A DNA stretch of 57,621 bases from Rhodothermia bacterium (GTDB lineage: Bacteria; Bacteroidota; Rhodothermia; Rhodothermales; JAAAOL01): positions 1 through 57,621 of the forward strand of contig JAUIDY010000026.1 in NCBI GenBank assembly GCA_030428385.1, read 5' to 3'. This document shows, in pieces, positions 40,744 through 49,416 of this stretch (its first letter is position 1; every line of letters begins with the position of its first letter). The notes under the pieces are model-generated. The model saw only the letters and a program-made list of their open reading frames with translations. It did no database searches and was not told the DNA's origin. The position numbers were made by a program, and so were the translations under genes.

Positions 40744-42201
40744 TCACCGCACGTCGTAACGTAGAAACGCAACAAACCCACTAGCCACGGACAGAAACGC
40801 ATACACAGCCAACAACGCTACATCTACCAATGCCGGGTTGATGTATGAGGCCAGTGATAGCTCGGCGGCCTCGAAGCGAGGCAGTTCCGTCAGGTCGAGG
40901 CTTTCGTCGTCACCGCCGCCGATGCTGCCTCCGCTTCCAGCGCCGCCAAGACGGATCTGAATCCCGCCACCGCTGTTGCCGCTTTTCTCTTCCACGAACC
41001 GCATGAAGTCGGTGCGGTAGGCATCCATCTGTTCTTCGTAGCGGGCCTTTTGCCCCACGTCGGTGCCTGCCAACGTCATCGCGGCCAGCCCGAAGGCCGC
41101 GGCCGGAGAGAGGCGCGCATAGGCAAGGGCCCGGCGTTCCTGTACAGCCTGCCGCACCCGCACCTCCTCATTGAGGCGGCGGCTGTGCGCGTCGATCTCG
41201 GCGTCCATTTCCTTACGTTGGCGGTCCTGCTCCTGCATCCATTCCCACTCATTGGCTTCCAGGTAGGCATCGCGTTCGTCGGGCGTCATGCTTTCCATCG
41301 CGGCGTTGCGCGTAGCCAGCGTGGTCCGCATGTCGTCGATAAACCGGCTTCGCGTGGCAGAGGCAAAAGCTTCTTTTTGGCTCTCCACTTCGGCCACCGT
41401 GGGCACCGCTACACTTTGCGCCGCCAGCGTGGCCCCCACCCGGGGCAGGATCAGCACAAACACAACCCAAACCATCAGCAGAATCACAAACGAGGTGGAG
41501 GCTTGCCGCGTCAGGGCAGACACGGTGATACCGAGCGCAATAAACCCGGTGAAATACAACAGCGCGTAGGCCAGCAGCAGCCCCAGCCGCGTCCAGTCCG
41601 CCCCGCCAAAGGGCACCTGAAACACCAACACGAGCAACACAGCCAGCGCGAGCGGAATCAAGAGCGGCACCACCAGCCCGAGCCACGCGCCTGCCAACTT
41701 CGAGAGCAGATACATCACCCGGGGCACGGCATTCGCAAACGTTAGCCGCAGCGTCCCGCGTTCTCGCTCCCCGCTGATGGCGTCGTAGGTGAACAGGATG
41801 GCGAACAGGGCCAGCACCACCTGTACGATAAATGCAAAGTCGAGGAAGCGGAACAACGCAAAAAGCGTGTCTTCCATGTACGGGCTCTGGTCCAGGTCGA
41901 TCTCGCGGCGACCGATGGGCGTGTAGCGCCCGATATCATGGTGCGTCCCGGCGACGAATACCTGCAAAGGATCGGCCTCGCGATAGGCGCGGGTTTGCAG
42001 GCCCATCCAACTCGTTGCCTCCAGCAGCAGTTGCTCGTCCATGCGCCGCGCCTCGGCCACCTGATCAGCCGTAGCCTGGTAGTCCTGAATTCCCACGAAG
42101 ACGCTCAACAGCAACAGCACCACGCAAACGGTGAACGTGGCGATGTATTTGGGGCTGAGCAGCAGAAGCCGGAGTTCTTTCAACAGCAGGGTGGTGAACA
42201 T
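40744..42201 (-). CDS. ABC-2 type permease 2 (DUF3526-like) of the PDZ/NEW3 operon
   Basis: The 485-residue protein has a first helix near residues 18-36 and a long extracytoplasmic loop. Helices resume at VVLALFAILFTYDAISGERE followed by RGTLRLTFANAVPRVMYLLS, the signature of ABC-2/NosY-type permeases. Four more helices and a second large soluble region rich in charged helix (residues about 290-420, ending in a Gly-rich stretch GGAGSGGSIGGGDD) follow. The final helix leads to SGFVAFLRYDVR. It is paralogous to the next gene upstream (same tail GFVAFLRYDVR) and presumably pairs with it and the ATPase in a heterodimeric exporter. It is the last gene of the operon. Confidence 0.88.
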   Translation of the reverse strand: MFTTLLLKELRLLLLSPKYIATFTVCVVLLLLSVFVGIQDYQATADQVAEARRMDEQLLLEATSWMGLQTRAYREADPLQVFVAGTHHDIGRYTPIGRREIDLDQSPYMEDTLFALFRFLDFAFIVQVVLALFAILFTYDAISGERERGTLRLTFANAVPRVMYLLSKLAGAWLGLVVPLLIPLALAVLLVLVFQVPFGGADWTRLGLLLAYALLYFTGFIALGITVSALTRQASTSFVILLMVWVVFVLILPRVGATLAAQSVAVPTVAEVESQKEAFASATRSRFIDDMRTTLATRNAAMESMTPDERDAYLEANEWEWMQEQDRQRKEMDAEIDAHSRRLNEEVRVRQAVQERRALAYARLSPAAAFGLAAMTLAGTDVGQKARYEEQMDAYRTDFMRFVEEKSGNSGGGIQIRLGGAGSGGSIGGGDDESLDLTELPRFEAAELSLASYINPALVDVALLAVYAFLSVASGFVAFLRYDVR

Positions 42202-42358
42202 GGGGTATGGGGTTTAGAGAATAGGGGTTGGGGAATAGGGTTTAGGGAATGGGTGGGCGTTCAGGCATGTCGCCGAAGAGACACGCCGTGACGCGTCTCG
42301 GCGGTGGCACCAGCACCAACATGACCTGTGACTGCCGACTGGGTAGACCTGCACGCCA

Positions 42359-43789
42359 TCATCGCACATCATAGCGAAGGAACGCCACGAAGCCTCCGGC
42401 CAAGCTGATGAGGTTGAACAACAGCAACAGCCCGAAGTCGAGCAGCGCATGTCCCATTACATCGCCAAAAAGGACGGGTTGGGTGGTGAAGGCGGGGAGT
42501 TCTTGCAGGTTGATTAATTCCTCGGGTTCGTCGTCCTCGTCGCCGCTCCGCAGCATGATGCGGATGCCGCCGCCCTGGCTGCTGCCCGATTTTTCGCGCA
42601 GGTAGCGGTCGAAGGCTTCCTGGTACGCCAGCGTCGATTCCTGATAGCGTTCCTTCATCGCCAGCGACGTGCCCGCCAGCGTCGAGGAAGCAAGTGAAAA
42701 CGTGGTGGCGGGCGACAGCCGCGCAGCCCGCAGCGCCCATTGCTCCTGCACCCGCAGCCGGTTGATGCGGTCTTCCTGCACCCGCGCCCGGAATGCGCTC
42801 CCTTCGGCCTCGCGCGCGTCGGCCAGTTCCTGCTGACGTTTCTGGAATTCCTCAATGGCTTCAGCGCTAGGACCATCTTCCCCGCTTTCGCGCGGGATAA
42901 TATCCATCAGCGAAGAGAGGCTTTCTTCAAACTGCTGCCGCTGAAACCGGTTGATCTCGGCCATGATGGCATCGCGCGAGGGCACCTCCACGGCCCGCCC
43001 CGCCAGCAACACCGACGCCCGCGGCCACACCAGCACGCCCACGATCCAGCACACGAGCAGCACGAGAAACGCCGTCGAGGATCGCTGCGTCGATGCCGAC
43101 ACCCACAGCGCAAGGCCCAGCACCACACCCAGGTACAACATGCCACCAATCACAATCAACCCGAGGCGGCCCCAATCGGCACCGCTCAGCGGCACATCCA
43201 TCACCTGCAAAATGACGCAGCCAAGCAGCAGCGGCACCGCCAAGGCCAGCGTCATTGCCAGAAACGCGCCGAGGTATTTGCCCAGCAGGTAGGTGCCGCG
43301 TGGCACCGCGTTTGCCAAAGACAGCCGCAGCGTTCCGCGCTCCTTCTCGCCACTGATGGCATCGAACGCGAACAGGATGGCGAACAGGGCCAGCACCACC
43401 TGGAAGATAAACGACAGGTCGAGGATGCGGAACGCGGCGTAGATGGGCTGCTCGCTGTAGCGGCTGCCTTCGGCCACCAGCATGCCTTGCCCTCGCACCT
43501 CGGTCGTCCGCCCGATGTCGTTGGACACGCCCGACACCAGCACCGCCAGCGGCTCGGGCGCGAGCAGCGCCAGCGGGCGCAGCATCATGTACTCTTGCGT
43601 GGTCAACCCTTCCATGCCGCGCATGCTCTCGGCAACGGCGGCTTCATACTGGGCGCGCTGGGTGTGGTAGTTCTGCGCCCCGGTGAAAAACGCCAGCAGC
43701 ACCAGCACCGCACTCACGGCAAACGTGACCACAAACTTTGTTGAACCAAACGCATCGCGCAGTTCTTTTTCTATGAGGAGTTTTAGCAT
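42359..43789 (-). CDS. ABC-2 type permease 1 (DUF3526-like) of the PDZ/NEW3 operon
   Basis: This 476-residue protein has the same architecture as the downstream permease. A helix near residues 18-38 is followed by a loop, VVLALFAILFAFDAISGEKE, RGTLRLSLANAVPRGTYLLG and further helices. Next comes a helical soluble insert with many Glu/Arg residues, a Gly-rich turn (KSGSSQGGGIRIML) and the terminal FVAFLRYDVR. ATG 43789 is chosen because upstream codons lack family character. It is separated from the ATPase gene by a 173 bp gap containing repeat gamma 1, and from permease 2 by 157 bp. Confidence 0.88.
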   Translation of the reverse strand: MLKLLIEKELRDAFGSTKFVVTFAVSAVLVLLAFFTGAQNYHTQRAQYEAAVAESMRGMEGLTTQEYMMLRPLALLAPEPLAVLVSGVSNDIGRTTEVRGQGMLVAEGSRYSEQPIYAAFRILDLSFIFQVVLALFAILFAFDAISGEKERGTLRLSLANAVPRGTYLLGKYLGAFLAMTLALAVPLLLGCVILQVMDVPLSGADWGRLGLIVIGGMLYLGVVLGLALWVSASTQRSSTAFLVLLVCWIVGVLVWPRASVLLAGRAVEVPSRDAIMAEINRFQRQQFEESLSSLMDIIPRESGEDGPSAEAIEEFQKRQQELADAREAEGSAFRARVQEDRINRLRVQEQWALRAARLSPATTFSLASSTLAGTSLAMKERYQESTLAYQEAFDRYLREKSGSSQGGGIRIMLRSGDEDDEPEELINLQELPAFTTQPVLFGDVMGHALLDFGLLLLFNLISLAGGFVAFLRYDVR

Positions 43790-43872
43790 TTTTTTTGCTC
43801 TCGGCTTTTGGCTTTCAGCTATCGGCTGTTGTTTTTTTTCAGGTGGGCGCTTGGGTGCATGCGTTTTGAGTA

Positions 43873-43955
43873 TTTCCGAGCACGCGACGTGCCACGGCAC
43901 GTCGCTACGGGGGTCAGGAATAATTCCCTACTGGCCATTCCCCATCCCCCATCCC
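43873..43955. repeat. gamma repeat, copy 1
   Basis: Starts TTTCCGAGCAC, then the 22 bp palindrome at 43884-43905 (GCGACGTGCC, AC, GGCACGTCGC), then TACGGGGGTCAGGAATAATT and CCATTCCCCATCCCC. Copies 2 and 3 at 44754 and 50117 share the block order. It is within the ABC operon, between ATPase and permease 1. Confidence 0.8.
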
Positions 43956-43962
43956 GCTTCCC

Positions 43963-44706
43963 TCATCCCTCCATGTACCCCGCCATGTAGCGGACGTACA
44001 GCGCCTCCAGGTCTTCGCCGTGTAGTTCGTCGCGGGTGCGTTGCATCACAAGGCGGCCCTGGTTCATGATGCCCACCATGTCGGCCACTTCCTTGGCGCG
44101 GAACAGGTCGTGCGTAGACATCAGGATGGCTTTGCCTTCATCGCGGAGGTCTTGCAGCAGCCGCACAAACTCGCGCCCCGCCTTTGGATCGAGACCCGAG
44201 GTGGGCTCATCGAGGAGGATCGCGGGGGCGTCTTTGAGGATGGCGATGGCGATGCCGGTTTTTTGCTGCATCCCCTTCGAAAAGCCCTTCAGGCGTTTGT
44301 CGTGCGCCTCGGGCTGGAGGCCCACACGCAGCAGCGCCTGCCGATAGTCTTCGCGCGTGTAGCTGGTTTTTCCGGCCAGCCGGGCGAAGAAATCAACGTT
44401 CTGGATGGCCGTGAACGAGGGATAGAGGCGCACCTGCTCGGAGACGTACGCGACCCGCGCCTTGGCCGCCAGCGGGTCGCGGTGCGAGGCGATACCGTCG
44501 ATGCGGGCTTCGCCGTCGGTGGGCTCAATGAAGTTGAGGAACAGGTTGATGGCGGTGGACTTGCCCGCGCCGTTGCCGCCGAGCATGGCATAAATCTGCC
44601 CCGGCGACACGGTGAATGAGACGTTGTCCAGTGCCAGCACGCCGTCTTCGTAGCGCTTCGTCAAATGCTCGGCTTCGAGCAAGGGTTGGGTTGTTGTGGT
44701 TGTCAT
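43963..44706 (-). CDS. ABC transporter ATP-binding protein of the PDZ/NEW3 operon
   Basis: The 247-residue ATPase has Walker A MLGGNGAGKSTAINLF near residue 43, the Q-loop region VAYVSEQVRLYPSFTAIQNV, signature LKGFSKGMQQKTGIA near 140, Walker B AILLDEPTSGLDPKAG near 160 and H-loop ILMSTHDLFRAKEV. It is most similar in layout to ABC-2 exporters such as NosF/CcmA-type ATPases. It energises the two following permeases. The export substrate is unknown; the preceding PDZ and NEW3-like proteins suggest protein or envelope substrates. Confidence 0.93.
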   Translation of the reverse strand: MTTTTTQPLLEAEHLTKRYEDGVLALDNVSFTVSPGQIYAMLGGNGAGKSTAINLFLNFIEPTDGEARIDGIASHRDPLAAKARVAYVSEQVRLYPSFTAIQNVDFFARLAGKTSYTREDYRQALLRVGLQPEAHDKRLKGFSKGMQQKTGIAIAILKDAPAILLDEPTSGLDPKAGREFVRLLQDLRDEGKAILMSTHDLFRAKEVADMVGIMNQGRLVMQRTRDELHGEDLEALYVRYMAGYMEG

Positions 44707-44753
44707 GGTTTTAATGGTCTCAGGTCTAGCAGGTCGTCATCTGGTGCCGCGGT

Positions 44754-44830
44754 GTTTCCGGGCACGACGCGCCACGGCGCGCTGGTACGGGTGGTTTCTT
44801 AACAATTCTCGCCACTTCTCCTTTCTCCCT
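44754..44830. repeat. gamma repeat, copy 2
   Basis: GTTTCCGGGCACGACGCGCC, ACGGCGCGCTGGTACGGG and a TTCTCGCCACTTCTCC tail follow the order seen in copies 1 and 3, with more changes. It lies between the NEW3-like gene and the ATPase gene. Confidence 0.75.
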
Positions 44831-44856
44831 CCCGCCCTTTCTCTCATTCCTCACCC

Positions 44857-46350
44857 TCATCGCTTTGAGAGCCGCAGGCCGAACACCACCAGCCCGGCAA
44901 CCAGGCCGACGATGAGCAGCAACAGCAACGATGTGCCGAACCAGTTCGGTGGCGAGCGGACTTCGACGGTGACGATTTTGTCCTCGGTGGCGATGGGGCG
45001 GTTGTCGGTGAACGAGGTGGTGCGAACGCGGACTTCGTATTTGCCCACCTCCACGTCGTCGTACGGGCGGAACCGAAGCTGCACCCGCTGCTCCTCGCCG
45101 ATGTCGAGCGCCGAGATCACGGGCGGGTCGATTTCTTTCTCCCAGCGCAGCGGCGGCTCGGCGTCGATGGTGACGTTGTCGAGGCGGCGCGTGCCTTCGT
45201 TGACCACATCCACCAGCATCGTCACGGTGCCGTCGGGCTCGATCTGGTGATACAGTTGCGGGGCGCGCACCAACAGGTCGCCAGCACCGCGCGGCACCAG
45301 TTCGAGGCGGACGTAGCCCACGCCCAGCGCGGCAATCTCTTCTTCGGTCCAGATGCGGCCTTCGGAGTCGCGGAGCGCGTCCATGCGCTCGCGCGGCACC
45401 GCCAATACGAAGAACGAACGCGGCTCGTCGATAGGCACCGCCTCTGTCGGGCGCTGTGGCATCACCACGCGAAGTGCCGCCGGGCGGGTGTTGACGCCTT
45501 CCGTGAAACGAAACTGGCTCAGCCGCGCCTGTGTGGCCGGATCGACGAAGTAGCGGTTGACGGGAGCGGGAAGGTTGAGCACGACGAGGTGGAACGTGCG
45601 GGCCGTGCCGCTGAACAGCTCCAGCGTGAGGTCGTACGTCGCCTCGCGGCCCAGTTCCACCTCCTGCGCAAACTGCTGCGACTGCAACACCACCCGGTCG
45701 AACGAGGCGTCTTTTTCGAGGAGGATCTTGCGGCTGTGCTGCGAGCCGCCGCCATACACCAGGTTTACGCTGATGGCGTCGAGGTCTTGCAGCAGCGTAA
45801 ACGTCAGCGTCTGCGGCTCGCCGAAGCGCAGCTCTTCGATCTTCGCCTCGTAGGGCCTCCCCAGGATTGCACCGTCGTCGTTGAGCAGCGAGACGTATAC
45901 ATCGTTCACCACGTCTGGCTGCAAGCGCCGGAAAAGCTCGTCATTGATGCCCAGCAGCTTCTGGTACTCAGCCCCGCCGCCCGACGTGTTGCGGATGGTG
46001 AGCCGCACACGCTTGCGCCCTTCCTCGTCCTGAAACTTCACCGCCCGGTCGATGCTTACGTACTGCTGCTCGAAGATAACCGCGAGTAGCGACTGGTGGT
46101 AATCCACCTCGGCGGCGGCGTAGCGGCGGCGCACCTCCTCGAACTGCGCTTCGGCGATGAGTTGTTTATTGAACAGTTCCTGCTGCCGGTCCATCTCGCT
46201 GCGAGCAGCCTCGAAGGCCTGTTGCGCCCGCCGCAGTCCGAGCAGTCGGTACTCGTCGTCCTTGGGATTGTAGTAGCCCGCCTGCGCCCAGACGGAGGGC
46301 ACTAGCACCGCGAGCAACAATAAGAAAATAACGCCTGAACGAATCCGCAT
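44857..46350 (-). CDS. NEW3-like extracytoplasmic protein with C-terminal membrane anchor
   Basis: The 497-residue protein has a signal peptide (SGVIFLLLLAVLVPSVWAQA). A helical, probably coiled-coil region follows (residues 40-95: LRRAQQAFEAARSEMDRQQE, FEEVRRRYAAAEVDY), then several Ig-like beta domains (LTIRNTSGGGAEYQ, ATYDLTLELFSGTARTFHLV, MLVDVVNEGTRRLDNVTIDA). It finishes with a TM helix (LLLLLIVGLVAGLVVFGLRL) and a short basic tail. Such NEW3/COG1470-type proteins stand outside the membrane and are met next to ABC-2 exporters in Bacteroidota. It starts 8 bp after the PDZ gene, so the pair is cotranscribed. It may act as a scaffold or adaptor for export. Confidence 0.85.
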   Translation of the reverse strand: MRIRSGVIFLLLLAVLVPSVWAQAGYYNPKDDEYRLLGLRRAQQAFEAARSEMDRQQELFNKQLIAEAQFEEVRRRYAAAEVDYHQSLLAVIFEQQYVSIDRAVKFQDEEGRKRVRLTIRNTSGGGAEYQKLLGINDELFRRLQPDVVNDVYVSLLNDDGAILGRPYEAKIEELRFGEPQTLTFTLLQDLDAISVNLVYGGGSQHSRKILLEKDASFDRVVLQSQQFAQEVELGREATYDLTLELFSGTARTFHLVVLNLPAPVNRYFVDPATQARLSQFRFTEGVNTRPAALRVVMPQRPTEAVPIDEPRSFFVLAVPRERMDALRDSEGRIWTEEEIAALGVGYVRLELVPRGAGDLLVRAPQLYHQIEPDGTVTMLVDVVNEGTRRLDNVTIDAEPPLRWEKEIDPPVISALDIGEEQRVQLRFRPYDDVEVGKYEVRVRTTSFTDNRPIATEDKIVTVEVRSPPNWFGTSLLLLLIVGLVAGLVVFGLRLSKR

Positions 46351-46358
46351 CGTGTCTC

Positions 46359-47105
46359 CTAGTTGTTCGGGGTCCACCCGGTGGCATTCCCCTCTTCCAT
46401 CGGCGCAGGCTTGGCAAACGAGACCGTTTGTTCTTCGCCACCGCGCCGCACGGTCATCTCTACCGTATCGCCCACGGCAACTTCGCCATACCGCGTGCTG
46501 AAGTCGGCACCCGAGGTAACGGCTGTGCCTTGCAGCATCAACACCACATCGCCCGGCTGCAGGTCGATGCCTTCGGCCGCATCAAGCACCGCTGCAACGC
46601 GCACTTCGCCTTCTTGCTCGGCAATGACAGCCCCGGCGATGAGGGTACCACCCTCAAAGACTTGCTGGCTACCGCCGCCTTCGCCGCCGCGGCGCACCAC
46701 CATGATGCGTTCGCCGCCTGCCTGACCAGCAGGCTGCTTTTCAAACGCCGCCATGTGGACGCCGCCGGCCCGCCGGATGCCCAGTTGCACCTCTTCGCCC
46801 TCGGCGATGCCTTCGATTTGTTGCTGCACCTCGGCGACCGTCTTGACACGGTTGCCATTTACATAGGCGATCAGGTCGCCGTCGGCGACATCCACGCTGC
46901 TGCCTTGCTGCATCACCCGCGCCACGCGGGCCGCTTCGTCGTCGGGTGCTTCTTCCAACACCATAATGCCTCCGGGCAACGAAACCGGCGTGCCTTGCAG
47001 CCTCACCTGGCGGGTTTCCTGGGCGTACGCGGTTGAAAACACGGCGGCACCCAGCAGAAGCAGCACCAAAACGGCGCGACACGAAGTAAAAAATGATGGG
47101 GTCAT
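46359..47105 (-). CDS. secreted double-PDZ protein, first gene of the ABC operon
   Basis: This is a 248-residue exported protein. The signal peptide (LVLLLLGAAVFSTAYAQ) is followed by two PDZ-like modules. The first (DGDLIAYVNGNRVKTVAEVQ, residues about 75-125) and second (IDLQPGDVVLMLQGTAVTSG, about 175-235) both have the GD-[IVL]-[IL] loop. A Gly/Arg-rich linker (RRGGEGGGSQQVF) lies between. No protease domain is present, so it should bind C-terminal peptides or unfolded segments. It is 8 bp upstream of the NEW3-like gene; with it, it heads the five-gene operon transcribed away from the two-component genes. Confidence 0.88.
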   Translation of the reverse strand: MTPSFFTSCRAVLVLLLLGAAVFSTAYAQETRQVRLQGTPVSLPGGIMVLEEAPDDEAARVARVMQQGSSVDVADGDLIAYVNGNRVKTVAEVQQQIEGIAEGEEVQLGIRRAGGVHMAAFEKQPAGQAGGERIMVVRRGGEGGGSQQVFEGGTLIAGAVIAEQEGEVRVAAVLDAAEGIDLQPGDVVLMLQGTAVTSGADFSTRYGEVAVGDTVEMTVRRGGEEQTVSFAKPAPMEEGNATGWTPNN

Positions 47106-47201
47106 GGTTCGAAAAAAATCGGTTGATGGAAGTCGTGGCAGCCTCCCTTTCGAGAAGCCGCTTCCATTTTCCGGCGAACCCCGCCCAAAGTTATCAAGAG
47201 G

Positions 47202-47230
47202 ATGCTAAAGCCTTGTTAAAGATGTTAAAT
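47202..47230. promoter_or_regulatory. three direct repeats between the ABC operon and the two-component genes
   Basis: ATGCTAAAG (47202), TTGTTAAAG (47213) and ATGTTAAAT (47222) are direct repeats with 11 and 9 bp between starts. The 11 bp period is typical for OmpR/PhoB response-regulator boxes, and the neighbouring regulator is of that class. They lie about 100 bp upstream of the PDZ start and 225 bp upstream of the kinase start, in a 349 bp divergent region otherwise showing only purine-rich sequence and no clear gene. Confidence 0.5.
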
Positions 47231-47454
47231 CTGCCCGTTGGCGGCACCATCGGCGCGGGGAAAGGGTAGAGAGGGAAGTGGTTAGAGGGATGGGGGAAGC
47301 GGGGACGAGGATATGCATGCACCCAACCGCCGACCTGTGACCTGATAGACAAAAAACGAGCGCCTTGCGTAAGTCCTGCGCTTTCCTTTTGCTAGACGCT
47401 ACGATTCAGCCATCTCCCGATCTCCATTTCTCAACCTCTCCCATTCCTAAACCA

Positions 47455-49416
47455 ATGCGTCGCTCATCCCGCTCCATGCTGCTCCTTACCGCCGGGCTGC
47501 TGTTGCTGCTGCCGGTGCTGGCGGCGATGCAGTACCGCTGGCTGGGGCAACTGAGCGAACGCGAGCAAGAGCGGATGCAGGCGACGTTGCAAGCTAGCGT
47601 CGAGCGCTTCAGCGAGGATGTGGACGCCCTGTTTCAGGAAATCCACCTTGCCTTTTTTCAGCGCGAACCGGATGTGTCAGCCCTCTCAGCACCGCAGGCC
47701 CTTCAGCACTATGAACGCTGGCGTAGCGTGACGGAGCATCCGGCCCTCCTCGACGCCATCTGGTGGCTCGACGTTTCGACGACGCCTGCGACGGCGCGGC
47801 GGCTGGATACGCTGGCCCAAGCATGGCAACCCGCTGCTGCTTCCGCGCTACCCGACGGATGGCAAACCATTTCATCCTCTCCAACCCTGCTCGACGTCAA
47901 GCCACATATTCACCTTGGCGAGACGCCGTTCCTGGCCGTGAGCTACCACACCCATCCGGCGTCGGACCGTTTTCCCCTCCGCCCCGCCCCACCCGACGCC
48001 TTTGTGCTGCTGGCTTTGAATGGAGACTACCTTCGGGACGAGGTGCTCCCCGCACTCACTGAGACCTATTTCTCCGAGGGCAACCGGCTCATTTATGATG
48101 TGCTGATCACCACCGCGCACGACGCGTCGGATGTCTTTTACGAGTCGGCGCCCTCGCTGCAATACACTGATTTCGCCACCCCGGACGCCACCGCCCCCCT
48201 CGGGCACCTGCGGCTGACCAATTTGCTCATTAACCTCTCCCGCAGCACCCGCCTGACCGACGGCGACACGCTGCGAACGCTGGAAACAGACCACCTCACG
48301 GCGCAATGGCTACAACAAGGCCGCGACACGTCCGGGCTACGCATCGGGGTGTTTGGGGAGAAGGGACAAACCACGCAGGTGCGCTTTCCCGGCGGCGACA
48401 CGACGGTTCAGCGGTTCATGCGTCGGACAACGCCAGACAGCCTCACGGTGATGGGCGAGCGCATGCTGTTACAAGACATCGAAACGACGCCGCAGCGCAT
48501 TCAGGTGCAGGTCATGGACACCTCGCGCCTTGCCTCGTCGTTTACCCTGCTGACGGAAGGGGGCAGCGGTGAGGTGCGGGTGAAACACCGCGCCGGTTCG
48601 CTGGAAGCTGCGGTGCAAAACGCCCGCTGGCGCAACCTGCTGCTGAGTTCAGGGATTCTGCTGCTGTTGGGCGTGAGCATGGTCCTCATCGTACGCTCGG
48701 CGCAGCAGGCCAAGACAACGGCGCAGCAACAGATGGAGTTTGTCGCCGGCGTCACGCATGAACTGCGCACGCCGCTGGCCGTCATCCGCTCAGCGGGCGA
48801 AAACCTCGCCGACGGCATGATTCATCAGCCTGAGCAGGTGGCCCGCTACGGCAACGTCATCCTCGGCGAAGGCCGCCGCCTGAGCGACATGGTGGAGCAA
48901 ACCCTTCTGTATGCAGGCTTGGAAGCCAACCACACACCGTATGCCCTGCAACCCGTGGCGCTGCGGACGGTCATCCAGCAAGCCGTGGCGCAATACGAGC
49001 AGCAGGTGGAAGCCCACCCGTCGCCGCCCGCCCTGCACCTCGATATGCCCGACGCCCTCCCGACCGTGCAGGCCAACGCCCCTGCCCTTGCAGCAGCGCT
49101 GCGCAACCTGCTCGGCAACGCCGCCAAATACGGAGGGAACACGATACACCTGGGCGTCGACGTAACCCCCCGCGACATCCAGTTGACCGTCACGGACAAC
49201 GGCCCCGGCATCCCTGCCGACGAGCAACGGCGCATCTTCGAGCCGTTTTTCCGAGGGCGTGCCGCCCGCAATGCCCAGACGCAAGGCAGCGGGCTGGGGC
49301 TCCATCTGGTGCAGCGCATCATCGCGGCGCACGGCGGGCGCGTGACGCTCGACAGTGCCGACGGTGGTAGCACGTTTACGATCCACCTGCCCATCCAACC
49401 GCCGTCCGCCACATGA
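47455..49416 (+). CDS. sensor histidine kinase
   Basis: The 653-residue kinase has a TM helix near residues 8-26 (LLLTAGLLLLLPVLAAMQYR). A large extracytoplasmic sensor region of about 370 residues has no family I recognise. A second TM helix (NLLLSSGILLLLGVSMVLIV) leads directly, without an evident HAMP, into the dimerisation helix QMEFVAGVTHELRTPLAVIR with phospho-acceptor His near residue 435. The ATPase has LRNLLGNAAKYGG (N box), DNGPGIPADEQ (G1) and GSGLGLHLVQRI (G2). It overlaps the response regulator by 4 bp. ATG 47455 begins the basic-plus-TM N-terminus. It is divergent from the ABC operon it may sense for. Confidence 0.94.
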   Translation: MRRSSRSMLLLTAGLLLLLPVLAAMQYRWLGQLSEREQERMQATLQASVERFSEDVDALFQEIHLAFFQREPDVSALSAPQALQHYERWRSVTEHPALLDAIWWLDVSTTPATARRLDTLAQAWQPAAASALPDGWQTISSSPTLLDVKPHIHLGETPFLAVSYHTHPASDRFPLRPAPPDAFVLLALNGDYLRDEVLPALTETYFSEGNRLIYDVLITTAHDASDVFYESAPSLQYTDFATPDATAPLGHLRLTNLLINLSRSTRLTDGDTLRTLETDHLTAQWLQQGRDTSGLRIGVFGEKGQTTQVRFPGGDTTVQRFMRRTTPDSLTVMGERMLLQDIETTPQRIQVQVMDTSRLASSFTLLTEGGSGEVRVKHRAGSLEAAVQNARWRNLLLSSGILLLLGVSMVLIVRSAQQAKTTAQQQMEFVAGVTHELRTPLAVIRSAGENLADGMIHQPEQVARYGNVILGEGRRLSDMVEQTLLYAGLEANHTPYALQPVALRTVIQQAVAQYEQQVEAHPSPPALHLDMPDALPTVQANAPALAAALRNLLGNAAKYGGNTIHLGVDVTPRDIQLTVTDNGPGIPADEQRRIFEPFFRGRAARNAQTQGSGLGLHLVQRIIAAHGGRVTLDSADGGSTFTIHLPIQPPSAT

